This document shows, in pieces, positions 11,034 through 21,947 of a stretch of 64,000 nt of DNA. Both the position numbers and the translations under genes were made by a program. Source of the DNA: Magnolia sinica (taxonomy: Eukaryota > Streptophyta > Magnoliopsida > Magnoliales > Magnoliaceae); NCBI RefSeq assembly GCF_029962835.1, contig NC_080574.1, positions 21,736,001 to 21,800,000 on the forward strand. The letters are read 5' to 3'. The notes under the pieces are model-generated. The model was not told where the DNA came from. It searched no databases and was given only the letters and a program-made list of their open reading frames with translations. Numbering within the stretch: position 1 is the stretch's first letter; each line of letters starts with the position of its first letter.

Positions 11034-12560
11034 CGTATCTTTTTCCATCTTATAGTAGGAGATAGAAAATGTTATAAGAAAAATACCTATAGTAATGACT
11101 ATAGAAGATGATCCTAAAACATATAAAGAGGTTGTATCCTCTAGAGATTCAGCTTTTTAAGAAGAAGCTATTAATAATGAAATGGAATCTATAATGTCAA
11201 ATCAAACATGAGAACTAGTAAACTTACCTCCAGGTACTAGACCCATAGGTTGCAAGTGGGTATTTAGGAAGAAATATCACACTGATAGGATTATCTAAAT
11301 CTTTAAAGCTCGATTAGTAGATAAGAGTTTTAGGCAAAAAGAAGAGATAAATTATTTTGACACATATTTTCCTATAACTAGAATAACATCCATTAGGGTA
11401 TTATTTGCGCTAGCTTCCAAACATCATCTTCACTTCTACCAAATGAATGAAAAGACTGTATTTCTGAATGATGACCTCAATGAGGAGGTATACATGGAAT
11501 AATCTAAAGGATTCGTTCTACTAAGAAATGAAAAGAAAGTATGTACATTAATCAAATCTTTGTATGGATTAAAACAAGCACTAAAACAATAACATGAGAA
11601 GTTTGATTCTAAAATATCATCTCATGGTTTCATATATAATGTAGCTAATAAATGCATATATTTTAAAGTAGATAGTAACTGTATAATTATTATTTGTTTG
11701 TATGTTGATGACATGTTAATAATTAGTAATAAAATGGAAGGTGTGACCGAAACAAAGAGGTTTTTATCTTCCGTATTCAAAATGAAGGATCTTGGACAAG
11801 TACATATCATTCTAAATATTAAAATTAAAAACTATTGTTGGGGATATGCTTTGTGTCAATCTCATTATATTGAGAAGATACTAAACAAGTTTAACCATCT
11901 AAATATAAAAGAAACAAAAACCCCATTTGATCTAAGTATCAAGCTAAAAGAGAATAACGGAAGAACAATTGTATAATTGGAATATGCGAGTCCTATAGGG
12001 AGTCTTATGTATGTTATGCAATGCACTACATCTGATATCGTATATGTTGTGAGTAAACATAGTAGGTTTACTAATAACCCTAGTACTGAACACTGGAATG
12101 CAAACAGTAGAGTCATTTGCTACTTAAAAGTAACTAAAGATTTAAGACTATTTTATTTAGAGTTTCCTTCCATATTGGAAGGATATACCGATGCGAGCTA
12201 AATATCGAGTGCAGGGGACAATAAGTCTACTACAGGGTGGGTATTCAATTTAGGAGGTGTAGCTGTATCTTGGGGATCCAAGAAACAGACCTGCATAATG
12301 CACTTGACTATGGAGTCTGAATTTATACCCCTGACTGCAACAGGTAAAGAGGCTAAGTGGTTAAGGGATCTTTTATTAGAAATCTCTTTTTGTATAAAAC
12401 CTATATCGGCTGTGTCACTACATTGTGATAGTTAAGCCACATTAGCTAGAGTCTATAGCAGCACCTATAATTGTAAATCTAGACATATAAGTCTTCGTCA
12501 TGATTATGTTAGACAATTGATTCGAGATGAATCATTACTATTTCTTATGTGAAATCAAAC
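11034..12560 (+). pseudogene. copia reverse transcriptase and RNase H remnant
   Basis: 11,220-11,600 reads as RT fingers (C-K-W-V-F-R-K-K, S-L-Y-G-L-K-Q-A) with scattered stops. 11,698-11,976 starts with the catalytic Y-V-D-D-M. 11,977-12,201 is the connection region (G-S-L-M-Y), and 12,200-12,560 is RNase H (S-T-T-G-W-V-F, M-E-S-E-F, H-C-D-S, R-H-I-S-L-R-H). At least seven in-frame stops make it non-coding today. Confidence 0.85.
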
Positions 12561-13215
12561 AATAACCTAGCAGACCCTTTTACTAAACATCTACCGAGAG
12601 AGGTAATAAAGGCAACATCTAGAGGGATGGGGTTGAAACTCTTCAACCAAAGTTCCATTGGTGATGGTAATCCAATCTAAAATCAGAAAATCTTTAATTT
12701 CGGGTTTAATAGGTAAAAACAAGTTACTGACATGTGGAAAGTTTTCAGTACTAAATTATTTACAACCTTATCTATAATAGATAAGTGCTGAGTATTACGA
12801 AAGAGGACTGAATCTTAGAACTCTTAATGAAATCTAGTCTAAAGGACAAGTGTGTTAAAGTAATGAAGACACCGGAAGGATTTCACCTATGTAAACGTAG
12901 AGATAGTGCCGTCTCTTATGAGAGTTGGAGTTTTCTCTCGGAATTTTTTTACGAAATAGGATAAGCACATGACCATTAATTGTGATAAGCAAGATTGTGA
13001 GAACTTTAATAAACACATAATGAATATGTGTGTGGTTTCTCTGACTTAGTTATATATGAATAACTAGTTCAACGCTACGACTACCAGTCATTTCGATAAA
13101 GTTTTGAGATACTTACACTAAGGGAAGATTCAAATCGAAAGATATCTTTCTTTATGCATATAAGCTGTTTTTATTCTGGCAAAAATATTTTTTGAAAAAA
13201 TATATTTTAAAAATC
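12561..13215 (+). other. copia 3' untranslated internal region
   Basis: Non-coding stretch between RNase H and the polypurine tract, A+T-rich, with no gene recognised. Untranslated tails of this kind are common in copia elements. Confidence 0.6.
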
Positions 13216-13226
13216 AAGTGGGGGAT
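13216..13226 (+). other. Polypurine tract of the copia element
   Basis: AAGTGGGGGAT lies immediately before the 3' LTR start (TGTTGTAATATATTG), the place where plus-strand DNA synthesis is primed. Confidence 0.85.
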
Positions 13227-14429
13227 TGTTGTAATATATTGATTTTAATATTTTTTTAATAAAAATATTATATAATATATATAAAAAAGGTTTGTAAAAT
13301 ACATTTTTCTTGGGTTTTGGGAATAGTCTCACATTGGAAAAGGAGAAGGAAAATCTTATGTATATATGAGAATGGTGGAGTATTGTAATGCTTACCCACC
13401 TAGTTCGAGGAGAATTGGGCTTGCGCACTGGAACATCCGTGCGCGTGCTTGCGTTCGGGCACGGACACGGGCTCCATGCGAGGGCATGGGCATGTGTTAT
13501 AGTGTCGCTGTAGAGGCGCTAGTGACACACTTTGCACTTCATACATTCGCATCGTGTCACAGATGGTCACTTCTTTGCGACCTTGTGCGAACCGGCGCGA
13601 AATGTTAAGAGCTTAGGCAGATGGTTGGCTGGAAGACTGGGCGACTGAATGAGGTTCCTCAGAATATATAGAGGCTAGAAATATAGCTGTTCCATGGAGG
13701 TGTAACTCATGCAATTTATTGTAGACCATGCAAAAACTGCTGCATGTGGCTAGCCCAATAGCTAGAAACAGTTAGTCAGTATCTCTCAACAATTAGCATG
13801 CAGCAGCTGTTATAGCACATGCACAACAACTAGAAACTACCAATAATGGTTAGTTTCTCCAACAGCTAGAAAACGGTCAATGAGATTTATTTCCCTGGGC
13901 AATAACCCCCAACCACCATTGCCTGTATAAACAGGGCCTGGATGGGTTTCCAATCCATCACAACTCACTCCAGTTGAATACATACAAACCATAACAACTC
14001 CTATAGACTAGAAATTTCCAGCAAGACGGCAAGGTTCATCTGAACCATTGCCTGAAGATCAAACAAGCAGTGTGGTCTAGAACGGTTCATCTAAACCATT
14101 TGCTGAAGGACTGATCAGTGCAGTGGTCTTATCCACATTTCCTCTTCTCTTTTTCTTTCTAGGATATTTCTTTTATTTTCTTCTAGAAATTGTGTAAGAG
14201 AGTTCCATTAGGTGGATTTTCGTGTTTGCTCAACGCAGATTCACATCAGCCTTGTCGTATCCTAGAAGCGATTTGCCTGTAACCTTTCAGCATACTCGAT
14301 CTATTTGAGTAGGAGCAAATTACACTTTATGGACAGCGTTCCAAACGTGCTTCAACCTATCCTGATTTCATATCATTTGTCGGCTTTTATAATTTACAGA
14401 AAACTATTATTTTTGTATTTTCCTCAACA
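13227..14429 (+). repeat. 3' LTR of the copia element (1,203 bp)
   Basis: Matches 7,698-8,711 from end to end, apart from an extra ~190 bases at about 13,712-13,915 (with aactgctgcatgtggctag). It ends CCTCAACA at 14,429, only 245 bases before the first possible exon of AAP copy 1, so it could supply or disturb promoter activity of that gene. Confidence 0.9.
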
Positions 14430-14674
14430 GATTGCTCATTAGCTAAAAACAAGCAGGCACGTGAACAGTTTGCATGTAAGCTAACCTACAACCGGTTATA
14501 TGAAAACTCCATTATTTTGGGAAGCAAAAAAAAAAAGAGATACGTGAAGGAATCTATTCTCTCTGCGTATGTTTCACGTATAAAGATTACAAGGCCGGTC
14601 ACACACCCATCACTGGTCCTTGCACCTCTGTCTTTCTCTATCACAATCTACCGTGGTTGAGAGAAATTTAGGCA
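14430..14674 (+). promoter_or_regulatory. Proximal upstream region of AAP copy 1
   Basis: Continues the duplicated AAP upstream region after the copia insertion; it matches 56,505-56,768 (aaaaacaagcaggcacgtga in both). A TATA-like TATAAAG is at 14,579-14,585, about 90 bases before the first ATG; the aligned place in copy 3 (56,673) reads tatacata. The TATA assignment is inference. Confidence 0.5.
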
Positions 14675-14896
14675 ATGGAATGGGAGATGGAGCTCAAAAT
14701 AGCAAAGGTAAGAGATAAATTGCTACCCGTTCAATCCCCAATGTTTCTTGTGGCATGACCCACTTTAAGTTTTGAATTTGGACCCATGTCCTAACACGAG
14801 CTACTGAAATTGATGGACGGAGAGGATGTCACATGAATATGCTGGTGGGTCCATAGAGCTTCTGCCTACGAGCATTGGGAAGGACCTTGTGGCTAG

Positions 14897-14949
<53 letters not shown>

Positions 14950-16350
14950 CTCACATATGCTCTCCCACATTTCTCACCTATGGTTTTGTATTCTTCTCTG
15001 TTTGGTGGCTTCTTAAGATGAATGGGAGTGAAGTGCAGCCACAAAGTCCTTCCCTATGCTCTGATGACAATGGCTGCATCAAAAGAACAGGTGGGTCTTT
15101 GTAAATTCAACGGCTGCAATTCTCTTTTACATAAAACCAGTCTTTGGTTTGTTTCCAGTACTTGGTGCTACTTGTAATAAGTAGCTGAGACTTGTTTCCT
15201 GGCTTAGGAATTTATAGAACTTATTATCGATAGTTTTGGTGAATGGTATTGATAGAATTGGGATTTTGATTGTTTGTAGGAAATGTTTGGACCACAAGTG
15301 CCCGCATAATCACAGCCGTGATCAGCTCCGGCTTGCCATTCCTGGCGTGGGCCATTGCCCAGCTGGGATGGATAGCTGGGCCCACCGTCATGTTCCTGTT
15401 CTCCTTAGTGTTCTACTACACTGCCTCCCTCCTTGCTGATTGCTACCAGTCAGGCGATCCTGTTACCGGCAAGAGAAACAACACTTACAGCGATGCTGTT
15501 CGGGCTAACCTTGGTAATGATCCTGCTTTCATAACAGAATCCATCAATCTAGAACAGAACAAAAGGGAGAAGGATTGATAACTGACCAATGTTTTTCTTC
15601 CATTGATTTAAATTTTTCAGGTGGAGTTAAGGTTAAGATATGTGGTGTGATCGAATACCTCTATCTGTTTGGTGTGGCTATTGGTTACACGGTCACAGCG
15701 TCGATTAGCATGATGTATGTACATCAATCATGGCCTATCTGTTTATCCAATTCTCTAATTTCTTCTCCTTTCATTGACACTCTGTTCCTTACAAACAGGG
15801 CGATCAAAAGGTCCAACTGCTTCCACAAGAGTGGAGGGAAGCACCCGTGCCAGTTATCGAGCAATCATTACATGATCATGTTCGGCATCTCTGAAATCAT
15901 CTTCTGTCAAATTCCCATCATCAACCAGATTTTCTGTCTCTCTGTTGTTACAGCCGTCATGTCCTTTACCTACTCATCTATCGGCCTTGGTCTCGGAATT
16001 GCCCGGGTTGCAGGTTTGGATCCGTTCTCTTTTGGAACTCCACAAATTCTAACTGAAACAAACAGACTTGTTCTCTTTTGGAATTCCACAAATTGTAACT
16101 GAAACAAACAGACTTGCAATTGAAATTCCAAAAAATAAAATAAAATAAAATAAAATAAAAAATATTAATATCTTATTCAATTCAATTTCTGACTTTGGTT
16201 TGTTATCAGCTAGGAGCAGCTTCAAAGGCAGCCTGACTGGAATAAGCATTGGCACAGTCACACAGACTCAAAAGATCTGGAGGAGCTTCCAAGCCCTCGG
16301 TGACATTGCATCCGCCTACTCTCATTTGACAATCCTCATTAAGATACAGG

Positions 16351-16403
<53 letters not shown>

Positions 16404-17143
16404 AGAAGCACCTGTGCCAATCATCTCGAAATCATCTAATCGCATCTGACCCAAATGCCAGTTCATTCAAAATGGCGTTCCAATCTTGACAGAACACCAT
16501 CGAATCCCCACATTTGGAGTCCAAAACCATGAAGAAGGCAACCCTCCTCAGCATCACCATCACAACGGCCTTCAAAATGCTCTGCGCTTGCATGGCCTAC
16601 GCTTCGTTTGGGGACCGCACTCCCAGCACCCTCCTCTCTGGCTTTGGCTTCCACAACCCCTTCTGGCTTCTCGACATCGCCAATGTGGCACTCATCATCC
16701 ACCTTGTCAGTGCCTACCAGCTCTGCTGCCAGCCCCTGCTCGCATTCGTCGAGAAGTGGGCAATTCAAAGATTCCCCAACAGTGAATTCATCACGAGGGA
16801 GATCCCGATCCCATTTGGCAACCGCCCCTACAAACTCAGTCTCTTCCGTCTGGTGTGGCGGTCCACCTTCGTAGTGGTCACCACCATCATCTCCATGCTT
16901 CTCCCATTCTCCACGGACGTCTTTGGCGTTGTCGGCTCATTTGGGTTTTGGCCACTTACCGTCTACTTCCCTGTAGAGATGTACATTGCCCAGAAGAAGA
17001 TACCCAAGTGGAGTGCCAAGTGGGTGTGCCTCCAGATCTTCAGCTTGGCCTGCCTCATCATCTTGGTAGCAGCCATGGTGGGGTCCATTGCGGGTGTGGT
17101 CATTGATCTGAAGACCTATAGACCATTCAAGACCAAGTACTGA
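14675..17143 (+). CDS. Amino acid permease (AAP-type, AAAP family), copy 1, intact
   Basis: Predicted exons: 14,675-14,707 (optional), 15,018-15,090, 15,280-15,513, 15,621-15,714, 15,799-16,013, 16,210-16,349 and 16,493-17,143. All junctions are GT-AG and in frame. The protein has 468 residues from the ATG at 15,018, or 479 if the small first exon (M-E-L-K-I-A-K) is coding; AAPs are usually 470-490. Family marks: K-R-T-G before TM1, [53 protein letters not shown] and T-M-K-K-A. About ten hydrophobic segments are visible. Known role of the family: H+-coupled uptake of amino acids at the plasma membrane. Odd: the TM1 motif reads S-S-G-L-P-F-L-A-W where I remember G-S-G-V-L-S-L-A-W in the family, and Q-I-F-C-L-S replaces Q-I-W-W-L-S. 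Substrate cannot be told. Confidence 0.92.
14899..14945 (+). repeat. (CT)n microsatellite in the AAP copy 1 leader intron
   Basis: About 23 CT units. At the matching place in copy 3 (57,129-57,139) only a few units exist, so the run expanded after duplication. The two ORFs called across it, one per strand, are artefacts. Confidence 0.9.
16026..16165 (+). repeat. Short tandem duplication and (AAAAT)n in AAP copy 1 intron 5
   Basis: A ~47-base phrase (ttctcttttggaa ... caaacagacttg) is present twice in a row at 16,026-16,120, once in copy 3. It is followed by about six AAAAT units. Intronic. Confidence 0.75.
16355..16400. repeat. (TA)n microsatellite five bases inside AAP copy 1 intron 6
   Basis: About 23 TA units begin just after the donor site (cag|gtaac). 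Copy 3 has none at this place. ORFs with I-Y-I-Y repeats on both strands are artefacts. Confidence 0.9.
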
Positions 17144-17399
17144 TCAGTGTCCTCATGAGAGAATGCTGGTTGCATTCTTTAAGCCAAGAAAAAAGAAAGG
17201 ATTTTTCCATGTAGCGGCTCACCTTTCTTTCGGTCTATGCACTGAAAACCTCCTGCTTGTAAACTATTTCTGAAAAACAGCCCACATTTTACACGGTTAG
17301 TAAAGAAATTGCTTCGCGCTAATCTACTGTACCACTCGACTGTTGTATTCTTTGTATGGACCTGCATTAATGCATTCTCCCCACCTTGGCTTGACCCCA

Positions 17400-17665
17400 T
17401 GATGTAGATCCAAAGCTCGAGTGAACCACACTACAGGAAATAGAGGTGATTGAATGCCCACCGTTAAAAAGTTCTTGAAGGCTGCAGAAGTTTTGGATCA
17501 AGCTGATAGTTGTGGTTTCCCTTCATCCAGGTCCGTGTGACCTTAACAACAGGTTGGATGGAAAATAAACATTATGGTGGACCTTAGGATGGTTTCAAGG
17601 GTGGGTCTCATTATCCTCCCACTGCTTCCTGTGGTGTGGTCTACTTGAGTGTCCGATCTGCTTAA
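17400..17665. repeat. Foldback repeat F1 (partial), replacing the 5' part of AAP copy 2
   Basis: F1 core with gaaccacactacagg, cttcatccaggtc and gtgtggtctacttgag. It ends immediately before the remains of the first coding exon of the AAP pseudogene. 17,144-17,399 before it is 3' flank of AAP copy 1, with no gene seen. Confidence 0.7.
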
Positions 17666-17670
17666 AACAT

Positions 17671-19480
17671 TCAATGCTTGAACAACAATGGCGGAATCAA
17701 AATAACAGGTGGTCTTCAGGAATTCAATGGCTGCTGTTCTCTTTTACTTAAAACTAGTCTTTGGTTTGTTTCAAGTACTAGTGCTACTTCTGATTAGTAC
17801 CTGAGACCTGTTTTTCATGCTACCCAAATTTCGATTTGGGTTGCTACCAAACGTGCCAGGCTTACAATTTTATAAAACTCATTATCCATATTTTTGGTAA
17901 ATGGTATTTGATAGATTTGGGATTTTGATTGGTTGTAGGAAATGTTTGGATTGCTAGTACCTGCGTAATCATGACTGTGATTGGCTCCGGCATGTCATTC
18001 CGGGCGTTGGCCATCGCCCAGCTGGGATGGATAGCGGGTCCCACCATCGTGTTCCTGTTCTCCTTTGTGTCCTACTACACTTCCGCCCTCCTCAGTGATT
18101 GCTACCAGTCAGGAGATCCTGTTACTGGCAAGAGAAACGACACTTACATGGATGCCATTCGGGACAAACTTGGTAATGATCCTGCTTTCGTAACAGAATC
18201 CATTGATGGAAAACAGAACAAAAGTGAGAAAGATGGATAACTGACCAATGTTTTCTTCCATTGATTTGAATATTTCCAAAGATTAAGATATATGGTGTGA
18301 TCGAATACCTCTATCTGTTTGGCATGGCCATTGGCTACATGATGACAGCATCGATCAGCATGATCTATGTCCACCAATCACGAGTCACTCTGTTTATCCA
18401 ATTCTCAGTTTTCTCCTCCCTTCATTGACACTCTGTTCCTTCCCAAAAGGGCGATCAAATAGTCCGACTACTTCCACAAGAGCGCGTTCTCCCCGAGCTA
18501 CATGTTGAGTAATCCTTACATGATCATGTTCGGCGTCTCCTAAATCATCTCCTTTCAAATCACCTACTTCAATTAGATCTGTTGGCTCTCCATTGTCACA
18601 GCCATCAAGTCATTTACTGACGCAAGTCATTTACTGACACAAGGATGAACATGATGAGGTCGATCACCATCTTCCTCAACGATCCACGAAGCTTCTCTGG
18701 ACTTCTCAAAGAGACTTCTTGAATCCACGGGGAAAAAAGCAAGAAAATAAAAATAATATTCTAAAAAATTCATAAAATGATTGATTACCAAAATAAACAA
18801 GTCTACCGCCCTTCAAATAGGGATACAAGCCTCATAATAGTAAATTTAGTATAATATTCTAGAATTGAAGAAGTTTCAGAATAAAACTAAAACTCTTTAA
18901 AATTTGTAACTTACTATAAATATTAAATTTACTATTTACAGTAAGTGTCCTATGTGGCTTAATCACGTCATTCGTCTAATTGTTCTAAACACTTTTCACG
19001 TTGGATGCAACTCCTAAAGCCCAACGGATGAAGAGTTACGATCAAACCAAAACTTAATAAAAAATAGTAAAAATGAAAATAAACATGAAATTTGACTATT
19101 GATATGATGGAATCTCAGAAATTCAACATAGGCAACACAGCATAACCAGGTTAGTTAGCTAAAGTAGCTCGTACTACCCTAGAATCATAGATATATGGTA
19201 CAACGAGTAACTCATTCCGGTTTGTAAGATATGCTTGTTTTAAGGTTTTTAGGGTCTTGATGACTTCTGCCTCCTATCTGGCCTTCTCTGGTCCATCTTG
19301 AACATGAAAGTGTCCACGACCTACTCTACATCATTTACCTATTCATCCATCAGACTAGGCCTCGCAATTGCCCAAGTTGCAGTTTCGGATCATTTCTCTT
19401 TTAGAATTCCAGAAATTGGAACTGAAACAATAGTAAGCATGCGAAACTTCACACCTCTCCAAATGCGAATTGAAACAATA
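17671..19480 (+). pseudogene. Amino acid permease pseudogene (AAP copy 2)
   Basis: Matches copies 1 and 3 in exon order. First coding exon 17,671-17,707 lacks a start and is shortened. Exon 3 (17,939-18,172) is intact and still reads G-K-R-N-D-T-Y-M-D-A. In the next exon (about 18,280-18,365) the acceptor is deleted and the donor GT is changed to CT. The exon starting at 18,450 has in-frame stops (AAATAG, TCCTAA, AATTAG) and is split by a 696-bp repeat (18,637-19,332). Its last part (19,333-19,372) survives, with a mutated donor. The last two exons are absent. It cannot make a transporter. Intact exon 3 suggests fairly recent death, or chance. Confidence 0.92.
18637..19332 (-). mobile_element. 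0.7-kb insertion of an unclassified repeat (family R7), in AAP pseudogene exon 5
   Basis: The reverse complement aligns along its length with 52,613-53,331: both start gatgtagag, contain an ...aatagtaag... segment and the gcccaacg...gagctt-like middle, and end with gacctcat followed by a run to TTGTGT or CTGTGT. Flanks atttactg (18,629-18,636) and atttacct (19,333-19,340) fit an 8-bp target duplication at 6 of 8. The pseudogene exon is interrupted exactly between them. No ORF of note. No clear terminal inverted repeats. Confidence 0.75.
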
Positions 19481-20224
19481 GTACCCTTTGTGCTTCAGAT
19501 AACTCAATGATACACTTACATGCTACAATAATAGTTTTAATGTAGAGAGAATGGGTGCCGCAGCTGTAGCTAGTGGCACCTAAGCCGTTTAGATCTTTTG
19601 GCGTGATTCCCATTGTGGGCCACAGTGTACAAAACATACGTGGGGCTAGGAAAGAGTGTTTTAGTTGTAAATTTGTTTCGTGCATAAGCAGTGTGTCCCA
19701 CCTAATTATGGAAAGCCTAGATGTCATACACCTGTGCTTGCCGGTCGACCTGCAACGCTCCAGTCGCGTGCGGGACAAAGATTGAAAATCTCGTTCCGCT
19801 TTATCGATAATCACTGAAACCAGGTCATATCCGCCATATCAGGCCCATACAAGTGAATTATTCGTTAATGAAACCGGTTTTGTATCAGGCCATGTGTACT
19901 GGCTTCACACCACACTGTAAACTTTGGTCTAAGGGTTAGTTCACCTCGTAAGTCCAGGTCATGCATATGCATGGACTCTGAGGGTGAGCAACCACACTTC
20001 AATTGGTAATAAGATAATAATGATGATATTAATCCATTAATGAAAGACAAAAAATTAGTGGGGAATTAAAAGAAGATACTTCTTTTATCCATGGTATCAC
20101 GGTGCATATTGTAAAGGAGCATGTGGGATAGAGATGTAACTTATGTGATCAACTTTCTATTTTATTTAATGGATAAGTTCCACGGTGCCTTCCTCACTAA
20201 AACATACTTCCTACACACGTGGTG
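19481..20224. other. Unassigned intergenic DNA
   Basis: After the pseudogene fragment there is no recognisable gene. The ORFs at 19,449-19,814 (minus) and 19,573-19,785 (plus) overlap each other and show no family motif. It ends at the truncated 5' edge of a copia remnant. Confidence 0.4.
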
Positions 20225-20556
20225 AAGTTCACGTATTATTGGATGGCATGTTGGATTTAAGTATTAGTAAAGATACTATTGTAGCATTAAAAATTTATTT
20301 GGCTAAAAATTTTGATATGAAAGATTTGGGCATTGTTAATTAAACTCTTGGATGATTGTACTTAAAACAAAAAGAGCATAAAAGTCTAACTAACTTAGAA
20401 GTGATATGTTGGAAGAGTGAAGGATTTTAATCTAGTCAGTATTTCACTTCTTATTGGGTGCAACCTATCTTTAAATTAATGTTCTAACACAGAAGTGAAG
20501 AAGGCAAATATATCTCAATTATCATATTCATCAGTGGTAGGAAGCCTTATATTTGC
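20225..20556 (+). pseudogene. copia RT fragment, left part of a split element
   Basis: Reads D-G-M-L near the RT active-site region, then L-A-K-N-F-D-M-K-D-L-G, a typical copia RT phrase, and ends in the G-S-L-I-F connection motif. The last bases, tttgc, are the left target duplication of the Tat element; the reading continues at 46,972 with A-M-V-Y-T-R. Confidence 0.85.
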
Positions 20557-21436
20557 TATTGATGCAGTTACTGGCTCACCCCCTTTGCTACTCTCGAACA
20601 TCTACACAAGAAGAGGGCAAAGGATACCCTGGCTAATGGAGGGGACCCTCCGATGCCAAAGTCAGGCCTGAAATCTGGGTCTAACTGTTTGGTAATGGTT
20701 TTGGGGTGAGAATTTGTGCATGCCTTTCACCTTTAGGCGTCTCCTATTTATAGAGGAGATATGATCCCGTGGTTTCGGGATCCTTCCCTGGAGGGGATTG
20801 ATCGTTATCCAAGATGATCCCAAGATTTTAGATCTCCTAGATTTTCGGGATCGGAGGCTGTCTTTCGAAGATCTCGGAAAACAGAACTTCAAGATCAAGC
20901 CAAGTCCTTGGCTCAGCTCTCAGTTGGACATGGTGGTGAGTACCTAGTTGGGGACTAGCGTTGCTCGGTTCGACAAATCAGGATTCACCTCACTCGTCCG
21001 TCGATTGTTTCTGTAATGTTGGCTATATCTGGAAAGCTTGTGCCAGCCTATTCGTGCGTCGGCCATATTATGGTCAACCGATGGTGGCCGTCCCTTAATT
21101 GGCTGAGGTACGGTCGATCCGTAATCGACCTACTTGCTGACCAAAGATTGCCCCGTGGCCGACCTAAAAATTAGGTCGGACTAGGGTCGGGTCAAGGTAT
21201 GATCAGTTCATATCCAATCTATAAATGACCTATGGATTAGGTCAGCATTATGTGGCCACTGAGGGGCTCTTTGAGTGTCCCTAAGGCTGCATCGGTCTCC
21301 TTGGAGGCCTCGCCTCTTGGCTCGCTAGACATGTGGGCCTCGGTTAGGCTCGGCGCCTAAGGGGTCCCGACCATGTCAGCAGAATTGATCCATTCCATAA
21401 GCCGACTTATCGACTTATCAGTTTTTCCCCCTAACA
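20557..21436 (-). repeat. 3' LTR of the Tat element (880 bp)
   Basis: Starts tattgatgcag (the second base of the expected TG is mutated) and ends cctaaca. Aligns without net length change to 46,092-46,971. By eye about 20 of the first ~175 bases differ, so the insertion is not recent. Confidence 0.93.
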
Positions 21437-21456
21437 ATGAGCTCCCTACTCCTTGT
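21437..21456 (-). other. Polypurine tract of the Tat element
   Basis: The minus strand reads AAGGAGTAGGGAGCTCAT directly before the 3' LTR. Confidence 0.75.
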
Positions 21457-21783
21457 GCCAACCTATGGAGGCCGAGGAGTAGATTGGAATTGGGTCCGAT
21501 TGTGACTAGACCGATCTTATTATACAGCATTTATTGCTGGTATGGCGGCCAACACGTATATCGGAGCACACCATCATGCTTGAGCACGTGTCAATTTGGC
21601 GCTCGAGGTCACGTGAGCCGTGAAGCTGCCGTTTCAAAAGTGGGGCAATGGGAGGATGACGCGTGGCAGGGCACTTAATGGCAGGCTTGAATGACACCTG
21701 GTGTGGTGCCATGTGTTGAGCCAGGGCGATCAAAGATGCACCAGTTCAGCTTCCTCTTAAATGTAGGGGCCACGTGGCAGGGC

Positions 21784-21790
21784 TATAAAA
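21784..21790 (+). promoter_or_regulatory. Candidate TATA box of the antisense ORF
   Basis: TATAAAA in a GC-richer setting, 160 bases upstream of ATG 21,948 and followed by a pyrimidine-rich leader. Position and orientation fit a promoter for the plus-strand ORF region. Confidence 0.5.
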
Positions 21791-21947
21791 AGGGGTGCCC
21801 TAGCTAGGTTTCCCTCTTTATTCCGCGCATGTTCTCCTTCTTCCTCTTTACTTTCCCTGCTTTTTCTGCTCTCTGCTCTCTGCATTTTTCGGCAACTGCA
21901 CTAGCTCCGGTGAGCCCTCTCTCCCTCCTTTTCCTTTGATTTCAACA

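Larger units (their letters stand above)
7469..14429 (+). mobile_element. Ty1/copia LTR retrotransposon with both LTRs, coding part decayed
   Basis: Outer ends are TGTTG...CAACA. Flanking bases are gattt (7,464-7,468) and gattg (14,430-14,434), a 4-of-5 match to a 5-bp target duplication. Inside, gag, a zinc knuckle, protease, integrase, RT and RNase H follow in copia order on the plus strand, broken by several stops. A polypurine tract precedes the 3' LTR. The AAP copy 3 upstream region at 56,490-56,530 is the same locus without the insertion. The element lies between the AAP copy 1 distal upstream block and its first exon. Confidence 0.92.

Noticed and set aside
14826-15104. ORFs with L-S-L-S or E-R-E-R runs
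   Set aside because: Produced by the (CT)n microsatellite in the leader intron. The plus-strand ORF does not connect in the AAP reading frame.
16463-16874. Antisense and alternative-frame ORFs over AAP copy 1 exon 7
   Set aside because: Shadows of the GC-rich permease exon; the same shadows appear over copy 3.
19449-19814. Minus-strand ORF of 121 codons
   Set aside because: No family resemblance, overlaps the decayed end of the AAP pseudogene; left as unassigned.
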